A stretch of 64,000 bases of DNA. Source: Acinetobacter sp. ANC 7912 (GTDB lineage: Bacteria; Pseudomonadota; Gammaproteobacteria; Pseudomonadales; Moraxellaceae). The DNA lies in contig NZ_CP156795.1 in NCBI RefSeq assembly GCF_039862785.1, positions 2,976,001 to 3,040,000 of the forward strand, given 5' to 3'. The translations under genes and the position numbers were made by a program. The notes below the pieces were generated by a model. The model was not told the DNA's origin, ran no database searches, and saw only the letters and a program-made list of their open reading frames with translations. This document shows positions 10,162-20,100 of the stretch, piece after piece; positions within the stretch are counted from its first letter, which is position 1, and every line of letters begins with the position of its first letter.

Positions 10162-12864
10162 TTAGTTCTCCTCCTTGTAGTCAGCAACAGCGTGCAGTTC
10201 TGGTGTTGCCTGTGGTGCCCATGCCACTGGGCGGTCAGTATCCAGCTCGAAGCTAGAGATCGCATCTTTAACCAAACGTGGATCTACTTCGCCTTCATCT
10301 GCCAGTTTCTTCAGAGTTGCTACTACGATATGTGCTGCATCAACACCGAAGTAGCTACGCAGGTTAGCACGGGTATCGGAACGGCCATAACCGTCAGTAC
10401 CCAGCGCGACGAATGGACGACTGTCTGGTAGGTAAGCACGAATCTGTTCGCTATAAGCGCGTATGTGATCAGTAGCTGATACTACAATCCCTTCTTTACC
10501 GCGTAACTGTTGCGATACCCATGGCTCTTTAGTTTCTTCAGCCAATGGATGCAGTCGATTGTATTCTTCACATGCCATACCGTCACGCGCCAGTTCGTTG
10601 AAGCTGGTGACGCTGAAGACGTTGGCGTGGATTTGATACTCTTCACGCAGGATTTTCGCTGCCTTGATCACTTCACGCAGAATCACACCTGAACCCAGTA
10701 GCTGAACAGTTGCCTTTTCATCTTCTTCCAGCAGGTACATACCACGCTTGATGCCTTCCTCAACGCCTTGTGGCATTGCTGGATGCTCATAGTTTTCATT
10801 CATCAGGGTCAGGTAATAGAACACGCGTTCCTGATCGACATACATGCGTTTCAGACCATCATGTACGATCACTGCTAGTTCGTAACCAAAGCATGGGTCA
10901 TAAGACACACAGTTTGGAATGGTATTTGCCAAGATATGTGAATGACCATCTTGGTGCTGTAAACCTTCACCGTTAAGGGTAGTACGACCAGCGGTTGCAC
11001 CCAGTAAGAAACCTTGCGCCTGTGCATCACCCGCAGCCCATGCGATATCACCAATACGCTGGAAGCCGAACATCGAGTAGTACATGTACATCGGGATCAT
11101 TGGCAGATTATTGGTTGAATAACTGGTACCCAACGCCGCCCAGGCACTCATCGCACCCGCTTCGTTAATCCCTTCCTGCAGCATGTGACCATCTTTGGCT
11201 TCACGGTAATGCATCAGCTGTTCCTGGTCTTCAGGGGTATATTTCTGACCGTGTGCGGCATAAATGCCCAGCTGGCGGAACATGCCTTCCAAACCGAAAG
11301 TACGCGCTTCATCCGGTACAATTGGTACTACGCGATCCTTGATGGCTTTTTCTTTCAGCAAGGCTGAGATCAGACGCACCATCACCATAGTGGTCGATTG
11401 CTCTTTACCATTGGAACCTTTCAGTACGCTGTCAAAAATAGACAGCTCTGGGATCGGCAATGCTTCGCTTTCTTTACGGCGTGCTGGCAGGTAACCACCC
11501 AGTGCTTCACGACGTGCCTTCATATATTTAATTTCAGGCGAGTTTTCGCTTGGGCGGTAGAATGGAATTTCTTCCAGCTGCTCATCGGTAAATGGCAGAT
11601 TGAAACGGTTACGTACGTATTTTAGCGATTCCAGCTGCATTTTCTTGATCTGGTGGGTTTTGTTGACCGCTTCAATCTCATCAGACAAACCATAACCTTT
11701 TACGGTTTTTGCCAGGATTACAGTTGGCTGACCATTGGCTTTAGTTGCTTCCGCATAAGCTGCAAAGACTTTATACGGGTCGTGACCACCACGGTTCAGG
11801 TTATCAATATCTTCGTCGCTCAGGTCTTTCACCAAGGCTTCCGCTTCTGGGTATTTACCGAAGAAGTGCGCACGTGCATAAGCACCACCTTTCACTTGAT
11901 AACGCTGGTAATCACCATCCACCGCTTCTTCCATCACGGCTTTTAAAGCGCCGGATTCGTCTTTAGCCAAAAGTGGATCCCAATGACGGCCCCAGATCAC
12001 TTTAATCACGCGCCAGCCTGCACCACGGAATAGCGATTCAAGTTCCTGAATGATTTTGCCGTTACCACGTACCGGACCGTCCAGACGTTGCAGGTTACAG
12101 TTCACCACCCAGATCAGATTATCCAGTTTTTCACGACCAGCAAGAGAGATTGCTCCCAAGCTTTCCGGCTCGTCCATCTCACCATCACCGAGGTAAGCCC
12201 AGACTTTACGGTCTTCTTCTTTGATCAAGCCACGGTTCATCAGGTATTTCTGGATGTGGGCTTGATAAATCGACATGATTGGTCCCAGACCCATGGAGAC
12301 GGTCGGGAACTGCCAGTAGTCCGGCATCAAGTATGGGTGTGGATAGGAAGGCAGACCTTTGCCACCGACTTCACGACGGAAGTTATTCAGGTGCTCTTCG
12401 GTCAAACGACCTTCCAGGAAAGAACGGGCATAGATTCCCGGTGCACAGTGACCTTGGTAATAAATCAGGTCACCGCCAAAGTTTTCATTATTAGCACGGA
12501 AGAAATGGTTAAAGCCCACGTCATATAGGGTTGCTGAAGATGCGAAGCTGGCCAAGTGACCACCCAAGTCATCGCCAGTCTTGTTGGCACGTAGCACCAT
12601 CGCCAAGGCATTCCAGCGGATCAGGGCGCGAATACGGCGCTCCATATCCTGGTCACCTGGCATTGGCGGTTGCTCTTCAACAGAAATCGTATTTAAGTAA
12701 GGAGTATTTAAACGCTGAATGGGAACATGCTTAGCAATTGCACGCTGATAAAGTTTTTCCAATAAAAAAGCCGCACGCTCTGTGCCCATATGCTGCAAAA
12801 CTGAGTCAAATGCGTCCTGCCATTCCTGAGTTTCTTGCGCGTCTGTATCACCATAAAACGCCAT
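10162..12864 (-). CDS. aceE: Pyruvate dehydrogenase E1 component AceE (homodimeric type)
   Basis: A 900-residue thiamine-diphosphate enzyme that decarboxylates pyruvate and acetylates the E2 lipoyl group. The ThDP/Mg site is seen as YLGDGEMDEPESLGAISLA near residue 227, followed by NLIWVVNCNLQRLDGPVRGN. Other typical segments are GHFLA-like GDLIYYQGHCAPGIYAR near 132, HGQKYTPED near 540, and LLGATAGRTTLNGEGLQHQD near 632. Length is close to the usual 885-905. It is the first gene of aceE-aceF. The 5' flank shows no obvious PdhR gene or site nearby. Confidence 0.97.
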   Translation of the reverse strand: MAFYGDTDAQETQEWQDAFDSVLQHMGTERAAFLLEKLYQRAIAKHVPIQRLNTPYLNTISVEEQPPMPGDQDMERRIRALIRWNALAMVLRANKTGDDLGGHLASFASSATLYDVGFNHFFRANNENFGGDLIYYQGHCAPGIYARSFLEGRLTEEHLNNFRREVGGKGLPSYPHPYLMPDYWQFPTVSMGLGPIMSIYQAHIQKYLMNRGLIKEEDRKVWAYLGDGEMDEPESLGAISLAGREKLDNLIWVVNCNLQRLDGPVRGNGKIIQELESLFRGAGWRVIKVIWGRHWDPLLAKDESGALKAVMEEAVDGDYQRYQVKGGAYARAHFFGKYPEAEALVKDLSDEDIDNLNRGGHDPYKVFAAYAEATKANGQPTVILAKTVKGYGLSDEIEAVNKTHQIKKMQLESLKYVRNRFNLPFTDEQLEEIPFYRPSENSPEIKYMKARREALGGYLPARRKESEALPIPELSIFDSVLKGSNGKEQSTTMVMVRLISALLKEKAIKDRVVPIVPDEARTFGLEGMFRQLGIYAAHGQKYTPEDQEQLMHYREAKDGHMLQEGINEAGAMSAWAALGTSYSTNNLPMIPMYMYYSMFGFQRIGDIAWAAGDAQAQGFLLGATAGRTTLNGEGLQHQDGHSHILANTIPNCVSYDPCFGYELAVIVHDGLKRMYVDQERVFYYLTLMNENYEHPAMPQGVEEGIKRGMYLLEEDEKATVQLLGSGVILREVIKAAKILREEYQIHANVFSVTSFNELARDGMACEEYNRLHPLAEETKEPWVSQQLRGKEGIVVSATDHIRAYSEQIRAYLPDSRPFVALGTDGYGRSDTRANLRSYFGVDAAHIVVATLKKLADEGEVDPRLVKDAISSFELDTDRPVAWAPQATPELHAVADYKEEN

Positions 12865-13193
12865 AATCTACTATTCCTAAAGACTTACACTAATCGTTTA
12901 TATGTATCACATTTGGGAGAGGCACAGGTATGGCTGGGGCTGAATGCGAATTGGATGCAGTATTTAATAACTAAATACCTATTGATTATTTATTACACAA
13001 AAATACAAAAAACTGCCAATCCAGCCATAAAGTTATATATTTTTCTTATTTTTTGTTAATGGAAGAAATCTCTAAAATGACAAATCCCTTGTTTTTATTC
13101 AAACAAGGGATTCATTGCTTTTAAATATAGATACGTTTTATATGCAGAGCTGCTACACAAGACTGTAAATAGCTAGGCTATATTGATTCCATA
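12865..13193. other. Intergenic region upstream of aceE
   Basis: A 329-bp gap without a credible gene. Next to aceE a TATAAA-like -10 can be seen on the minus strand, but no convincing -35. Further right is the inverted repeat listed separately at 13083-13112. The rest is AT-rich. Confidence 0.6.
13083..13112 (-). terminator. Inverted repeat, probable terminator of the M23 peptidase gene
   Basis: A perfect 12-bp stem AATCCCTTGTTT/AAACAAGGGATT with a 6-base loop, about 80 bp past the M23 peptidase stop. The T run behind it is weak (TGTCATTTT on the minus strand), so a terminator is likely but not certain. Confidence 0.6.
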
Positions 13194-13895
13194 TTAAGGC
13201 AACATTGCTAGATAAGTTGATGGATTTTTACGTTGACCGTCTTTTACTACTTCGTAATGCAAGTGTGGACCAGTACAACGACCAGTACAACCCACATTGG
13301 CAATGTGTTCACCTGCTTCTACACGATCGCCGACACGGGCAATCAGACGTGAAGCATGTGCATAGCGGGTCAGGTAACCATTACCGTGATTAATTTCGAT
13401 ATATTGGCCATAACCTGTGCCCCAGCCAGATTTGGTCACGATCCCTGGGCCAGTTGCATAAATCGGTGTACCACTTGGTGCAGACAAATCCAGGCCAGAA
13501 TGGTTCTCAGCACGACCATTCATGGTACGGCCACCGTAGTTAGAGCTGACACGTTTCATATCTGGAAGGGGATGAGCAACTAACCAAGAGTATGGAGAAG
13601 AAGAGAAACTGGAAGAAGACTTATAAGAGGTAGATTTTGAAGAGCCGTATTTTTTTTCGATCGTTGCGTTATTTAGCTCTACTGGCTTTTCACGAAGCTG
13701 GACATTAAGCTTCGTCTCGGCAGGGATATAAATATCGTCTGAATTCGTATAAGAGCCCTGCGCCAAAGTCCGTGTCAGCTGCTCTAGACGATCAACTGAA
13801 CCATTTTCCGAACCTAACTCCACCAGGTCGGCAAACGCGACTGAAGCTGCGGACGCTGACAGGGAAAATGCCAATAAAATACGTCGAAAATGCAT
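13194..13895 (-). CDS. Secreted M23-family (LytM-type) peptidase
   Basis: A 233-residue protein with a signal peptide (MHFRRILLAFSLSASAASVAFA, read as MHFRRILLAF then SLSASAASVAFA). A Ser/Lys-rich linker of about 75-105 follows, then a C-terminal peptidase M23 domain. The zinc-site motifs are complete: HSGLDLSAPSGTP (HxxxD) near 137 and HLHYEVV (HxH) near 215. A YARH-type strand reads TRYAHASRL. With an intact site it should be an active peptidoglycan endopeptidase in the periplasm, rather than a degenerate EnvC/NlpD-type activator. It is divergent from the DUF721 gene. Confidence 0.9.
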   Translation of the reverse strand: MHFRRILLAFSLSASAASVAFADLVELGSENGSVDRLEQLTRTLAQGSYTNSDDIYIPAETKLNVQLREKPVELNNATIEKKYGSSKSTSYKSSSSFSSSPYSWLVAHPLPDMKRVSSNYGGRTMNGRAENHSGLDLSAPSGTPIYATGPGIVTKSGWGTGYGQYIEINHGNGYLTRYAHASRLIARVGDRVEAGEHIANVGCTGRCTGPHLHYEVVKDGQRKNPSTYLAMLP

Positions 13896-14004
13896 AAAAA
13901 AACCTCTCCAAAACTGTTCTTAATCGAGTTCCTTGGTGATCTCTTCCTTGATATCTACCGAAAAGAGCGCATAAGATTAAGGCATAATCATGAAGGAATG
14001 ATGT

Positions 14005-14445
14005 ATGTCTGAACCTGTCAACGTTTTTCAACAAACAAGAAAACACATAAAAACAGGAAACTTCTCGTTTCTCTCATCACAAGTTGCTGCGTGGCAGAAA
14101 CTTACAAAACTCGTCCAACCGTTGCTGCCCCAACCGGAGCAATGGCAGGTGGTCTGTTATCAAAACGGTGTGTTAACGCTTACTGGTGAAAATCAGGCCA
14201 TGATTTCTCAATTGGCATATTTGCAAAAGCAATACGTTTCACAACTCTCTCAAATTCATGAATTAAAGGACCTGACCAAAATCCAAGTATGTTTACGAAA
14301 TCCTTCCAAAACACCCTTGGTTACAGAAAAGTCCGAAAGAGTATTAAGTCTAGAAACACGCGAGATGCTTCGCAGTGCTGCTGACTTTATTAATGACCCT
14401 AAGCTTAGCCAAGCTTTACTACGTTTGGCAAGCAATAAAAAATAA
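14005..14445 (+). CDS. DUF721 (DciA-like) protein
   Basis: A 146-residue protein with the DUF721 layout. A segment around the family tryptophan (QVAAWQKLTKLVQPLLP, residues about 27-43) is followed by QWQVVCYQNGVLTLTGEN and a basic helix QLAYLQKQYVSQL. DciA proteins of this family interact with the replicative helicase DnaB and help load it. Assigning that role here rests on domain similarity. The gene is convergent with lpxC and divergent from the M23 peptidase. Upstream, on the plus strand, AT-rich hexamers (TAAGAT, CATAAT) just before the start could serve as -10 elements. Confidence 0.75.
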   Translation: MSEPVNVFQQTRKHIKTGNFSFLSSQVAAWQKLTKLVQPLLPQPEQWQVVCYQNGVLTLTGENQAMISQLAYLQKQYVSQLSQIHELKDLTKIQVCLRNPSKTPLVTEKSERVLSLETREMLRSAADFINDPKLSQALLRLASNKK

Positions 14446-14542
14446 CATATTAATCAAATAATCTTGATTTACAATGCAATAAGTGAGACCTGAGTCTCAC
14501 TTTATAATGTTATAATGTAACGAACATCTAAAAGACAATGAC

Positions 14543-15445
14543 TTATGTCACACTCACATAACTGATCGGGCATTGATCTATGTCATCAAATGTTACAATT
14601 TCATAACTACTTGGATCAGCACTGACATTGCGTAATAGCTGGTTATTCAAGGCATGCCCTGACTTATAACCATCAAATTTGGCAATAATCTGATGTCCCA
14701 TCAGATACAAATCACCAACTGCATCCAGAATTTTGTGACGAACAAACTCATCCGAAAAGCGCAGCCCTTCTTCGTTTACCACGCCTGTATCATCTACACC
14801 AATCGCATTTTCCAGACTTGCACCAAGTGCCAGATTATTGGCTTTCAGATAATCCAGATCTTTCATAAAACCGAAAGTCCGTGCTTCACTGACTTCATAG
14901 ACGAAAGTTTCCGTTGAGAAATCGATAGTTGCAGACTGGTATTCTTTTTTAAATGCAGGATGGTCGAAGTCGATGGTGAAATTCAGCTGAAAACCTTTAT
15001 GCGGAGTAAACGCAGCGCGTTTGTCATCAATCAAAGCTTCGACTGGCTTGAGAATCTTGATGAATTTTTTCGGTGCATCCAGTTCCTGCAATCCGCCCTG
15101 CATCAACAGGTAAATGAACGGACCAGCACTACCATCCATGATCGGCACTTCGGAAGCAGACACTTCAATAATCAGGTTATCGATGCCCAGACCTGCAATG
15201 GCGCTCATCACATGTTCAATGGTGCCAACCTTGGCATTTTCCTGTACCAGGTTCGAGCACATAAAGGCTTCCTGGATCAGCATGGCATTGGCTGGAATAT
15301 CCACAGGTGGGTCCAAGTCGATGCGTCGAAACACAATTCCCCCATCGGCGTGGTGTGGCACGAAATTAATCAGCACTTTCTGCCCACTATGAAGACCGAT
15401 CCCGCTCGCTTTCACGACACGTTTCAAGGTACGTTGTTTCAACAT
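14543..15445 (-). CDS. lpxC: UDP-3-O-acyl-N-acetylglucosamine deacetylase LpxC
   Basis: A 300-residue Zn2+ amidohydrolase for the committed step of lipid A synthesis. It has the family N-terminus [21 protein letters not shown]. The zinc and catalytic residues are in [16 protein letters not shown] (first His, near 78), [14 protein letters not shown] (His and Asp, near 237) and SGHALNN (catalytic His, near 264). It lies downstream of ftsZ, separated by a terminator hairpin, in the common gammaproteobacterial order ftsZ-lpxC. In Acinetobacter, loss of lpx genes can give LOS-deficient colistin-resistant mutants. This copy is intact. Confidence 0.97.
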   Translation of the reverse strand: MLKQRTLKRVVKASGIGLHSGQKVLINFVPHHADGGIVFRRIDLDPPVDIPANAMLIQEAFMCSNLVQENAKVGTIEHVMSAIAGLGIDNLIIEVSASEVPIMDGSAGPFIYLLMQGGLQELDAPKKFIKILKPVEALIDDKRAAFTPHKGFQLNFTIDFDHPAFKKEYQSATIDFSTETFVYEVSEARTFGFMKDLDYLKANNLALGASLENAIGVDDTGVVNEEGLRFSDEFVRHKILDAVGDLYLMGHQIIAKFDGYKSGHALNNQLLRNVSADPSSYEIVTFDDIDQCPISYVSVT

Positions 15446-15511
15446 GCTTTTATCATCTGTTCACCAATAAAACCGCTATACGTTAGCATATTTAGCCATT
15501 GATAAAAAATA

Positions 15512-15536
15512 AAAAGGTGGCTCTACAGCCACCTTT
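15512..15536 (-). terminator. Terminator between ftsZ and lpxC
   Basis: A perfect 10- to 11-bp stem AAAAGGTGGCT/AGCCACCTTTT with a short loop, 35 bp past the ftsZ stop and 66 bp before the lpxC start. It implies that lpxC has its own promoter or depends on read-through. Confidence 0.85.
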
Positions 15537-15571
15537 TCTGTTGGATCATCGTAAACACATCTTGTTACATG

Positions 15572-16759
15572 TTATTTACGTTGTTGATTTTTAAGATAAT
15601 CTTGGATGCTCATTGGCGTTGGGCGAGGGCTGGAAACCGAAGCTGCCGGTGTGGGTGCTGCAGTTGTACCCGCCTGCTGACGCTGAATCGCTGGCACATC
15701 ATCTTCATCTACAGCAGCTGGTGCTGTTGCAGGACGTGACTGCTGTACGTTGGTACGTTTTGCAGGTTCTACGGCATCTGCCGAGTTACGGGTCAGGCCG
15801 GTTGCAATCACGGTTACGCTGATTTCATCACGTGCATCTGGATCAAATACCGTACCGTAGAACACCTGACCTTCGTCCAGATCCACGATCTGGTTCACCA
15901 CATCAGTGATTTCTTCAATTTCACCAAAGGTGACATCGTCACCACCAGTCACGTTGATCAGAATACCTTTGGCATTCATAATGGTCACGTTATCTAGTAA
16001 CGGACTACGGATGGCCTGTTCAGCAGCTTGACGCGCACGGTTTTCACCACGGCCTAAGCCCACACCCATCATGGCATAGCCACGAGTACTCATCGCAGTT
16101 TTCAAATCGGCGAAGTCAAGGTTAATGTGACCTGGACGTACCACAAGATCAAAGATACTGCGTACCGCATTCAGCAAGACGTCATCTGCTTTCTTGTAGG
16201 CATCTTTCATTGAGATGTCACGGAATACTTTGAGCAGACGCTGGTTCGGAATAATGATCAGCGAGTCAACGTGCTGTTCCAGTGCTTCAATGCCTTTTTC
16301 AGCAGATTGCAGACGGCGTTTACCTTCGAAGTTAAATGGTGTAGTCACTACACCTACGGTCAGGATGCCCATTTCTTTAGCAATTTCCGCAACCACTGGT
16401 GCAGCGCCGGTACCTGTACCACCACCCATACCTGCAGTCACGAACACCATATCGGTGCCTTCCAGATGTGCGCGGATAAATTCACGGCTTTCTTCTGCCG
16501 CAGCCTGACCCACTTGCGGATTTGCACCAGCGCCCAGACCGCGGGTGCATTGTTCACCTAACTGGATTTTAAATTCCGCTTCCATACGATCCAGCGCCTG
16601 TTTATCTGTGTTAGCACAGACAAACTTCACGCCTTTGATGTCGGATTGCAGCATATGCTGAACTGCGTTACCACCCGCTCCCCCTACACCAAATACAGTG
16701 AAACGGGCTTGACCAATGCTATCGTCTTGATCGTCTTCAAAAAATTCAAATGAGGCCAT
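15572..16759 (-). CDS. ftsZ: Cell division protein FtsZ
   Basis: A 395-residue bacterial tubulin that polymerises into the Z-ring. The GTPase signature GGGTGTG sits at 112-118, with [12 protein letters not shown] near 22 and the T7 loop [12 protein letters not shown] near 205-216. A Pro/Ala-rich unstructured linker (about 318-375) leads to the conserved C-terminal peptide [11 protein letters not shown] that binds FtsA and ZipA. A 160-bp gap separates it from ftsA, enough for a separate ftsZ promoter. The length is normal. Confidence 0.98.
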   Translation of the reverse strand: MASFEFFEDDQDDSIGQARFTVFGVGGAGGNAVQHMLQSDIKGVKFVCANTDKQALDRMEAEFKIQLGEQCTRGLGAGANPQVGQAAAEESREFIRAHLEGTDMVFVTAGMGGGTGTGAAPVVAEIAKEMGILTVGVVTTPFNFEGKRRLQSAEKGIEALEQHVDSLIIIPNQRLLKVFRDISMKDAYKKADDVLLNAVRSIFDLVVRPGHINLDFADLKTAMSTRGYAMMGVGLGRGENRARQAAEQAIRSPLLDNVTIMNAKGILINVTGGDDVTFGEIEEITDVVNQIVDLDEGQVFYGTVFDPDARDEISVTVIATGLTRNSADAVEPAKRTNVQQSRPATAPAAVDEDDVPAIQRQQAGTTAAPTPAASVSSPRPTPMSIQDYLKNQQRK

Positions 16760-16919
16760 GACCTATAAAATTCCTAATTTAATACTGGCAGTCACTAAGC
16801 CCGTATACTGCCCTGATCTTAATAAAAAATTGTTTTTAAGAATGCTGCTCAAGAACTGAGTTGTCAAGTGCAGGCATTTTTTAGTACAACTTCTCAACAA
16901 TATTCACAATAAAATTCGA

Positions 16920-18182
16920 CTAAAACAGCGATTTCAATGTTTCATTAAAACCTGAAAAGGCACGCTTAATGCGCTGACCCATCGATAGTCTTTCAGTATC
17001 TTCCGATTCCACGATGGTTTCCTGCGCATCGCTCTGGCTAAACATCAGTAAACCGGCAGCAGTTGCATACTGGGAACGGCGCAGTGCGGCCTGATGCGCT
17101 TCATCGGCATGCACCTGACTTGGCGCATTGCCCAAATGTGCTGAAACCCCTAAGGTACGGCGGACATAGCTGACCATACCTTCGATCTGGCTGGCATCAC
17201 CAGTCAAGACTACACCGTGATACAGGCCTTGCATCGCGCCACTGTTTTCTAGTTCTTCACGCACTAGACCCAGAATCTCGCTATAACGAGCAATGATGAT
17301 CTCGGTCAGCTCAATCCGGCTAATGGTTTGTGGACCATCAATGCCCTGGAACTGGATCATGTGATCCGGTTTCACTACTTTTAAATCGACACAGCCATAA
17401 AGCAGCTTGATACGCTCTGCTTCTTCGGTTGTGGTTTGCAACACTGCTGCGATATCACGTGTTACATGCTCCCCACCACGCTGAATGGTATGAGTGAGAG
17501 CTAAACGACCATCCAAGTAAACTGCGATATCCGTCGTACCCGCACCGATATCCAGCAAGCAAACGCCATATTCTTTTTCATCTTTCAGCAGGCTTGCTTC
17601 AGCGGTGGCCAGGCTAGACACCACCATTTTTTCCACACCGATATTCGCCCCTTTCAAGGCACGGTCGATGTTCTGCATGGTACTGATAGGCAACATCATG
17701 AGATGGTAATGCCCAGTCATGCTATGCGCCGACATACGGATCGGGTTCAGCACCCATTCTGGCGCATCATCCAGCTCAAAGCCGAGGGGTACAGCACTTA
17801 CCATATAATGGTCTGGAGACAGATGACTCGCTTTCGCCAGTTCCAGTACACGCACGACTTCGCTTGTTGTAATTGTATGCTCAGCATTTTCAATCGTAGT
17901 ACGACCAGAAGCATAGAAGCTTTTCAACTCCGCACTTGGAATAGAAATCCAGGCAGAGTGTACACGGCATTCCGCCATGTCTTCCGCTTCCTGAACGGCA
18001 TTTTTTATTGCGGTAATGACTTTATCGAGACTTACAATTTTCCCTTTATTCATGCCTCGGTTACGAGCAGTCGCCATCCCAATAACCTGGATATTGTCTG
18101 GCGCATGTACCTTACCAATCAAAACTGAAACTTTGTGCGTCCCAATGTCAATCGCAACAACTGAGGGAACAGCTTCATTCAT
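16920..18182 (-). CDS. ftsA: Cell division protein FtsA
   Basis: A 420-residue actin-like ATPase that tethers FtsZ to the membrane. The phosphate-1 motif IDIGTHKVSVLIG is near residue 10, the 1C domain lies at about 85-160, the phosphate-2 motif LLDIGAGTTDIAVY near 205, and the adenosine motif GVVLTGDASQIEGM near 330. The C-terminus RIKRAFSGFNETLKSLF is the expected amphipathic membrane-targeting helix. It is 72 bp downstream of ftsQ and on the same strand as ftsZ. Confidence 0.97.
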   Translation of the reverse strand: MNEAVPSVVAIDIGTHKVSVLIGKVHAPDNIQVIGMATARNRGMNKGKIVSLDKVITAIKNAVQEAEDMAECRVHSAWISIPSAELKSFYASGRTTIENAEHTITTSEVVRVLELAKASHLSPDHYMVSAVPLGFELDDAPEWVLNPIRMSAHSMTGHYHLMMLPISTMQNIDRALKGANIGVEKMVVSSLATAEASLLKDEKEYGVCLLDIGAGTTDIAVYLDGRLALTHTIQRGGEHVTRDIAAVLQTTTEEAERIKLLYGCVDLKVVKPDHMIQFQGIDGPQTISRIELTEIIIARYSEILGLVREELENSGAMQGLYHGVVLTGDASQIEGMVSYVRRTLGVSAHLGNAPSQVHADEAHQAALRRSQYATAAGLLMFSQSDAQETIVESEDTERLSMGQRIKRAFSGFNETLKSLF

Positions 18183-18254
18183 TATTTGCTACTACCATTA
18201 CCTATGTGTTTAATTTATGGCTTTAATTGCCTCTTCATTTTTTAAAGCCGAACA

Positions 18255-19109
18255 TTATGGCTTCACTGTAACCCCGTTCTCAACGCCGGTGTCATTATTC
18301 GTTACAATAAAGTGACCATTTTGTATCTTGGGTGGAACGGCATTTTTCCACTGAATTGCTAATCCATTTCTATAGCGCAAATCAATTGACGAGATTCTAG
18401 ACCAAACTGGCTTCAAATCGCTATAGGACAGATGGCTTAAGCGCTGCAGTTTACTCATGGTTTGATCCTGATCTACGATGACGCGTAGTCCTGAATCAAA
18501 CTGCATAAACCAGGTCATGCGTTCCGTCAGATAAAGTTCTTTCAGGCGAATTCCATGTGGTGCGAACAGCTGGTTGATTTCATTATAACGTCGCATCATG
18601 TTTTTAGCCTGACTGGCCGGGCCATGTAATAACGGCAGTTCCGGATAGTTCTTTGGCGTCACTTCCGCAAAGATTTGTCCGCTGTCACTTAGCAAGCGAC
18701 CTGTACCCCAACGGGCAATGGCATGATGCGGCATGATCCGCACACGAATCGCATTTGGCCAGGCACGCGATACCACCACACGATCAACCCAAGACAATTC
18801 CAATGTCTTGTCACGAATCGATCTTAAATCCGAAGTAAAGTAATTGTCGGTAATAATCGGGGAAACATGCTGTATCACCTGACGCTGTTCTGCAGCCGAT
18901 CGCGTACCAATCACATCCAGCTCTGCCACCTGGGCATCGGTCATGACCCGGTAAAAACCTAGGATTCCTGCAGCCAGTACCACGATTGCGACCAGCAGCA
19001 ATAGCCAGCCACCAAAGTTGGCCAGCTTTTCCTTTTTGCTTGGTGGCTTATCGTGAATTGAGGTAATCGCAGCACGTTTACGGCGCATGGATGCAGGAAG
19101 TTGTGCCAT
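18255..19109 (-). CDS. ftsQ: Cell division protein FtsQ
   Basis: A 284-residue bitopic inner-membrane protein of the FtsQBL subcomplex. A basic cytoplasmic tail (MAQLPASMRRKRAA) precedes one transmembrane helix at about 33-53 (LLLVAIVVLAAGILGFY). A POTRA domain (AELDVIGTRSAAEQRQVIQH) and the periplasmic beta domain (KNYPELPLLHGP; LRYRNGLAIQWK) follow. The start codon is 3 bp past the ddl stop, so the two are translationally close. Sequence conservation in FtsQ is low and identity is supported mainly by layout and position. Confidence 0.93.
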   Translation of the reverse strand: MAQLPASMRRKRAAITSIHDKPPSKKEKLANFGGWLLLLVAIVVLAAGILGFYRVMTDAQVAELDVIGTRSAAEQRQVIQHVSPIITDNYFTSDLRSIRDKTLELSWVDRVVVSRAWPNAIRVRIMPHHAIARWGTGRLLSDSGQIFAEVTPKNYPELPLLHGPASQAKNMMRRYNEINQLFAPHGIRLKELYLTERMTWFMQFDSGLRVIVDQDQTMSKLQRLSHLSYSDLKPVWSRISSIDLRYRNGLAIQWKNAVPPKIQNGHFIVTNNDTGVENGVTVKP

Positions 19110-19112
19110 AGC

Positions 19113-20042
19113 TTAGCGAGCCACACCGTTCAGAGTTTGTTCCAGAATCGCCATACACAGCTCATCGAAACTGTAACCCACCGCAGCGGCGGCTTTCGGC
19201 ACCAGCGAGTGGCTGGTCATGCCCGGTACAGTATTGACTTCTAGTAACCAAAAATTGCCATCCTGATCCTGCATCGCATCAATACGGCCCCAGCCGCTAG
19301 CCCCTACTGCCTGGAAAGCACGTAAAGCCAGTGCTTGCAAGGCTTTTTCTTCAGATTCGCTCAGACCACATGGAATACCATACTGCACATCATTACGGTT
19401 GTATTTGGCTTCGTAGTCGTAGAATGCGACATCTTCCGGTGGCTGCAGGCGAATCACTGGCAGTGCCTGACCATTCAACAGCACAATGGTAAATTCACGA
19501 CCGGTAATCCATTTTTCTGCCATCACTACAGCATCATGTTCAGTCGCTTTGGCAATCGCAGTGGCAAAGTCTTCAATTTTTTCCACTTTGCTCATGCCGA
19601 TACTTGAACCTTCATGTACCGGCTTGATGATTAGTGGCAGGCCCAATGCCGCAACAATTTCTTCCGCATTGGAGTCTTTGGTCACAATGCGATAGGGTGC
19701 GGTTGGCAGTTCAGAACCTTGCCATACCTGCTTGGTCTTGACCTTGTCCATGCCAATCGCTGAACCCTGTACGCCTGTACCGGTATAAGGAATATTCAAC
19801 CATTCCAGTGCGCCCTGAATCTGGCCATCTTCACCACCACGGCCATGCAGCACGATAAAGGCACGGTCATAACCCGACAGTTCAGTGATACTACGTTCCT
19901 GTGGATCGAAGCCTTCTGCGTTCACCCCCGAACGCACCAATGCCTCAAGTACCGCCATACCACTGTCCAGCGAAACCTCACGCTCTGCAGATTTTCCACC
20001 TAGCAATACGGCAACTTTTCCGAATTTTGAAGCATTTGACAC
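19113..20042 (-). CDS. ddl: D-alanine--D-alanine ligase
   Basis: A 309-residue ATP-grasp enzyme joining two D-alanines for the peptidoglycan stem peptide. It opens with VAVLLGGKSAEREVSLDSG. The typical segments VLHGRGGEDGQIQG, IIKPVHEGSSIGMSKV (ATP-binding), TGREFTIVLLNG, GASGWGRIDAM and the C-terminal LLEVNTVPGMTSHSLVPKAA (metal and substrate binding) are all present. In this position between murC and ftsQ it corresponds to the ddlB type of the division cluster. Confidence 0.96.
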   Translation of the reverse strand: MSNASKFGKVAVLLGGKSAEREVSLDSGMAVLEALVRSGVNAEGFDPQERSITELSGYDRAFIVLHGRGGEDGQIQGALEWLNIPYTGTGVQGSAIGMDKVKTKQVWQGSELPTAPYRIVTKDSNAEEIVAALGLPLIIKPVHEGSSIGMSKVEKIEDFATAIAKATEHDAVVMAEKWITGREFTIVLLNGQALPVIRLQPPEDVAFYDYEAKYNRNDVQYGIPCGLSESEEKALQALALRAFQAVGASGWGRIDAMQDQDGNFWLLEVNTVPGMTSHSLVPKAAAAVGYSFDELCMAILEQTLNGVAR

Positions 20043-20100
20043 GTTTATATCCTTAAACTTTTTAAATCAGGTCAATTCTATTTTAAGCCACATTAAGCGA

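Noticed and set aside
12926..12945. GGCAC-type GG-N10-GC match upstream of aceE on the plus strand
   Set aside because: It points toward a gene on the opposite strand and has an A in place of the leading T. It shows that chance matches to the sigma-54 pattern occur, which is why the other sites are given only moderate confidence.
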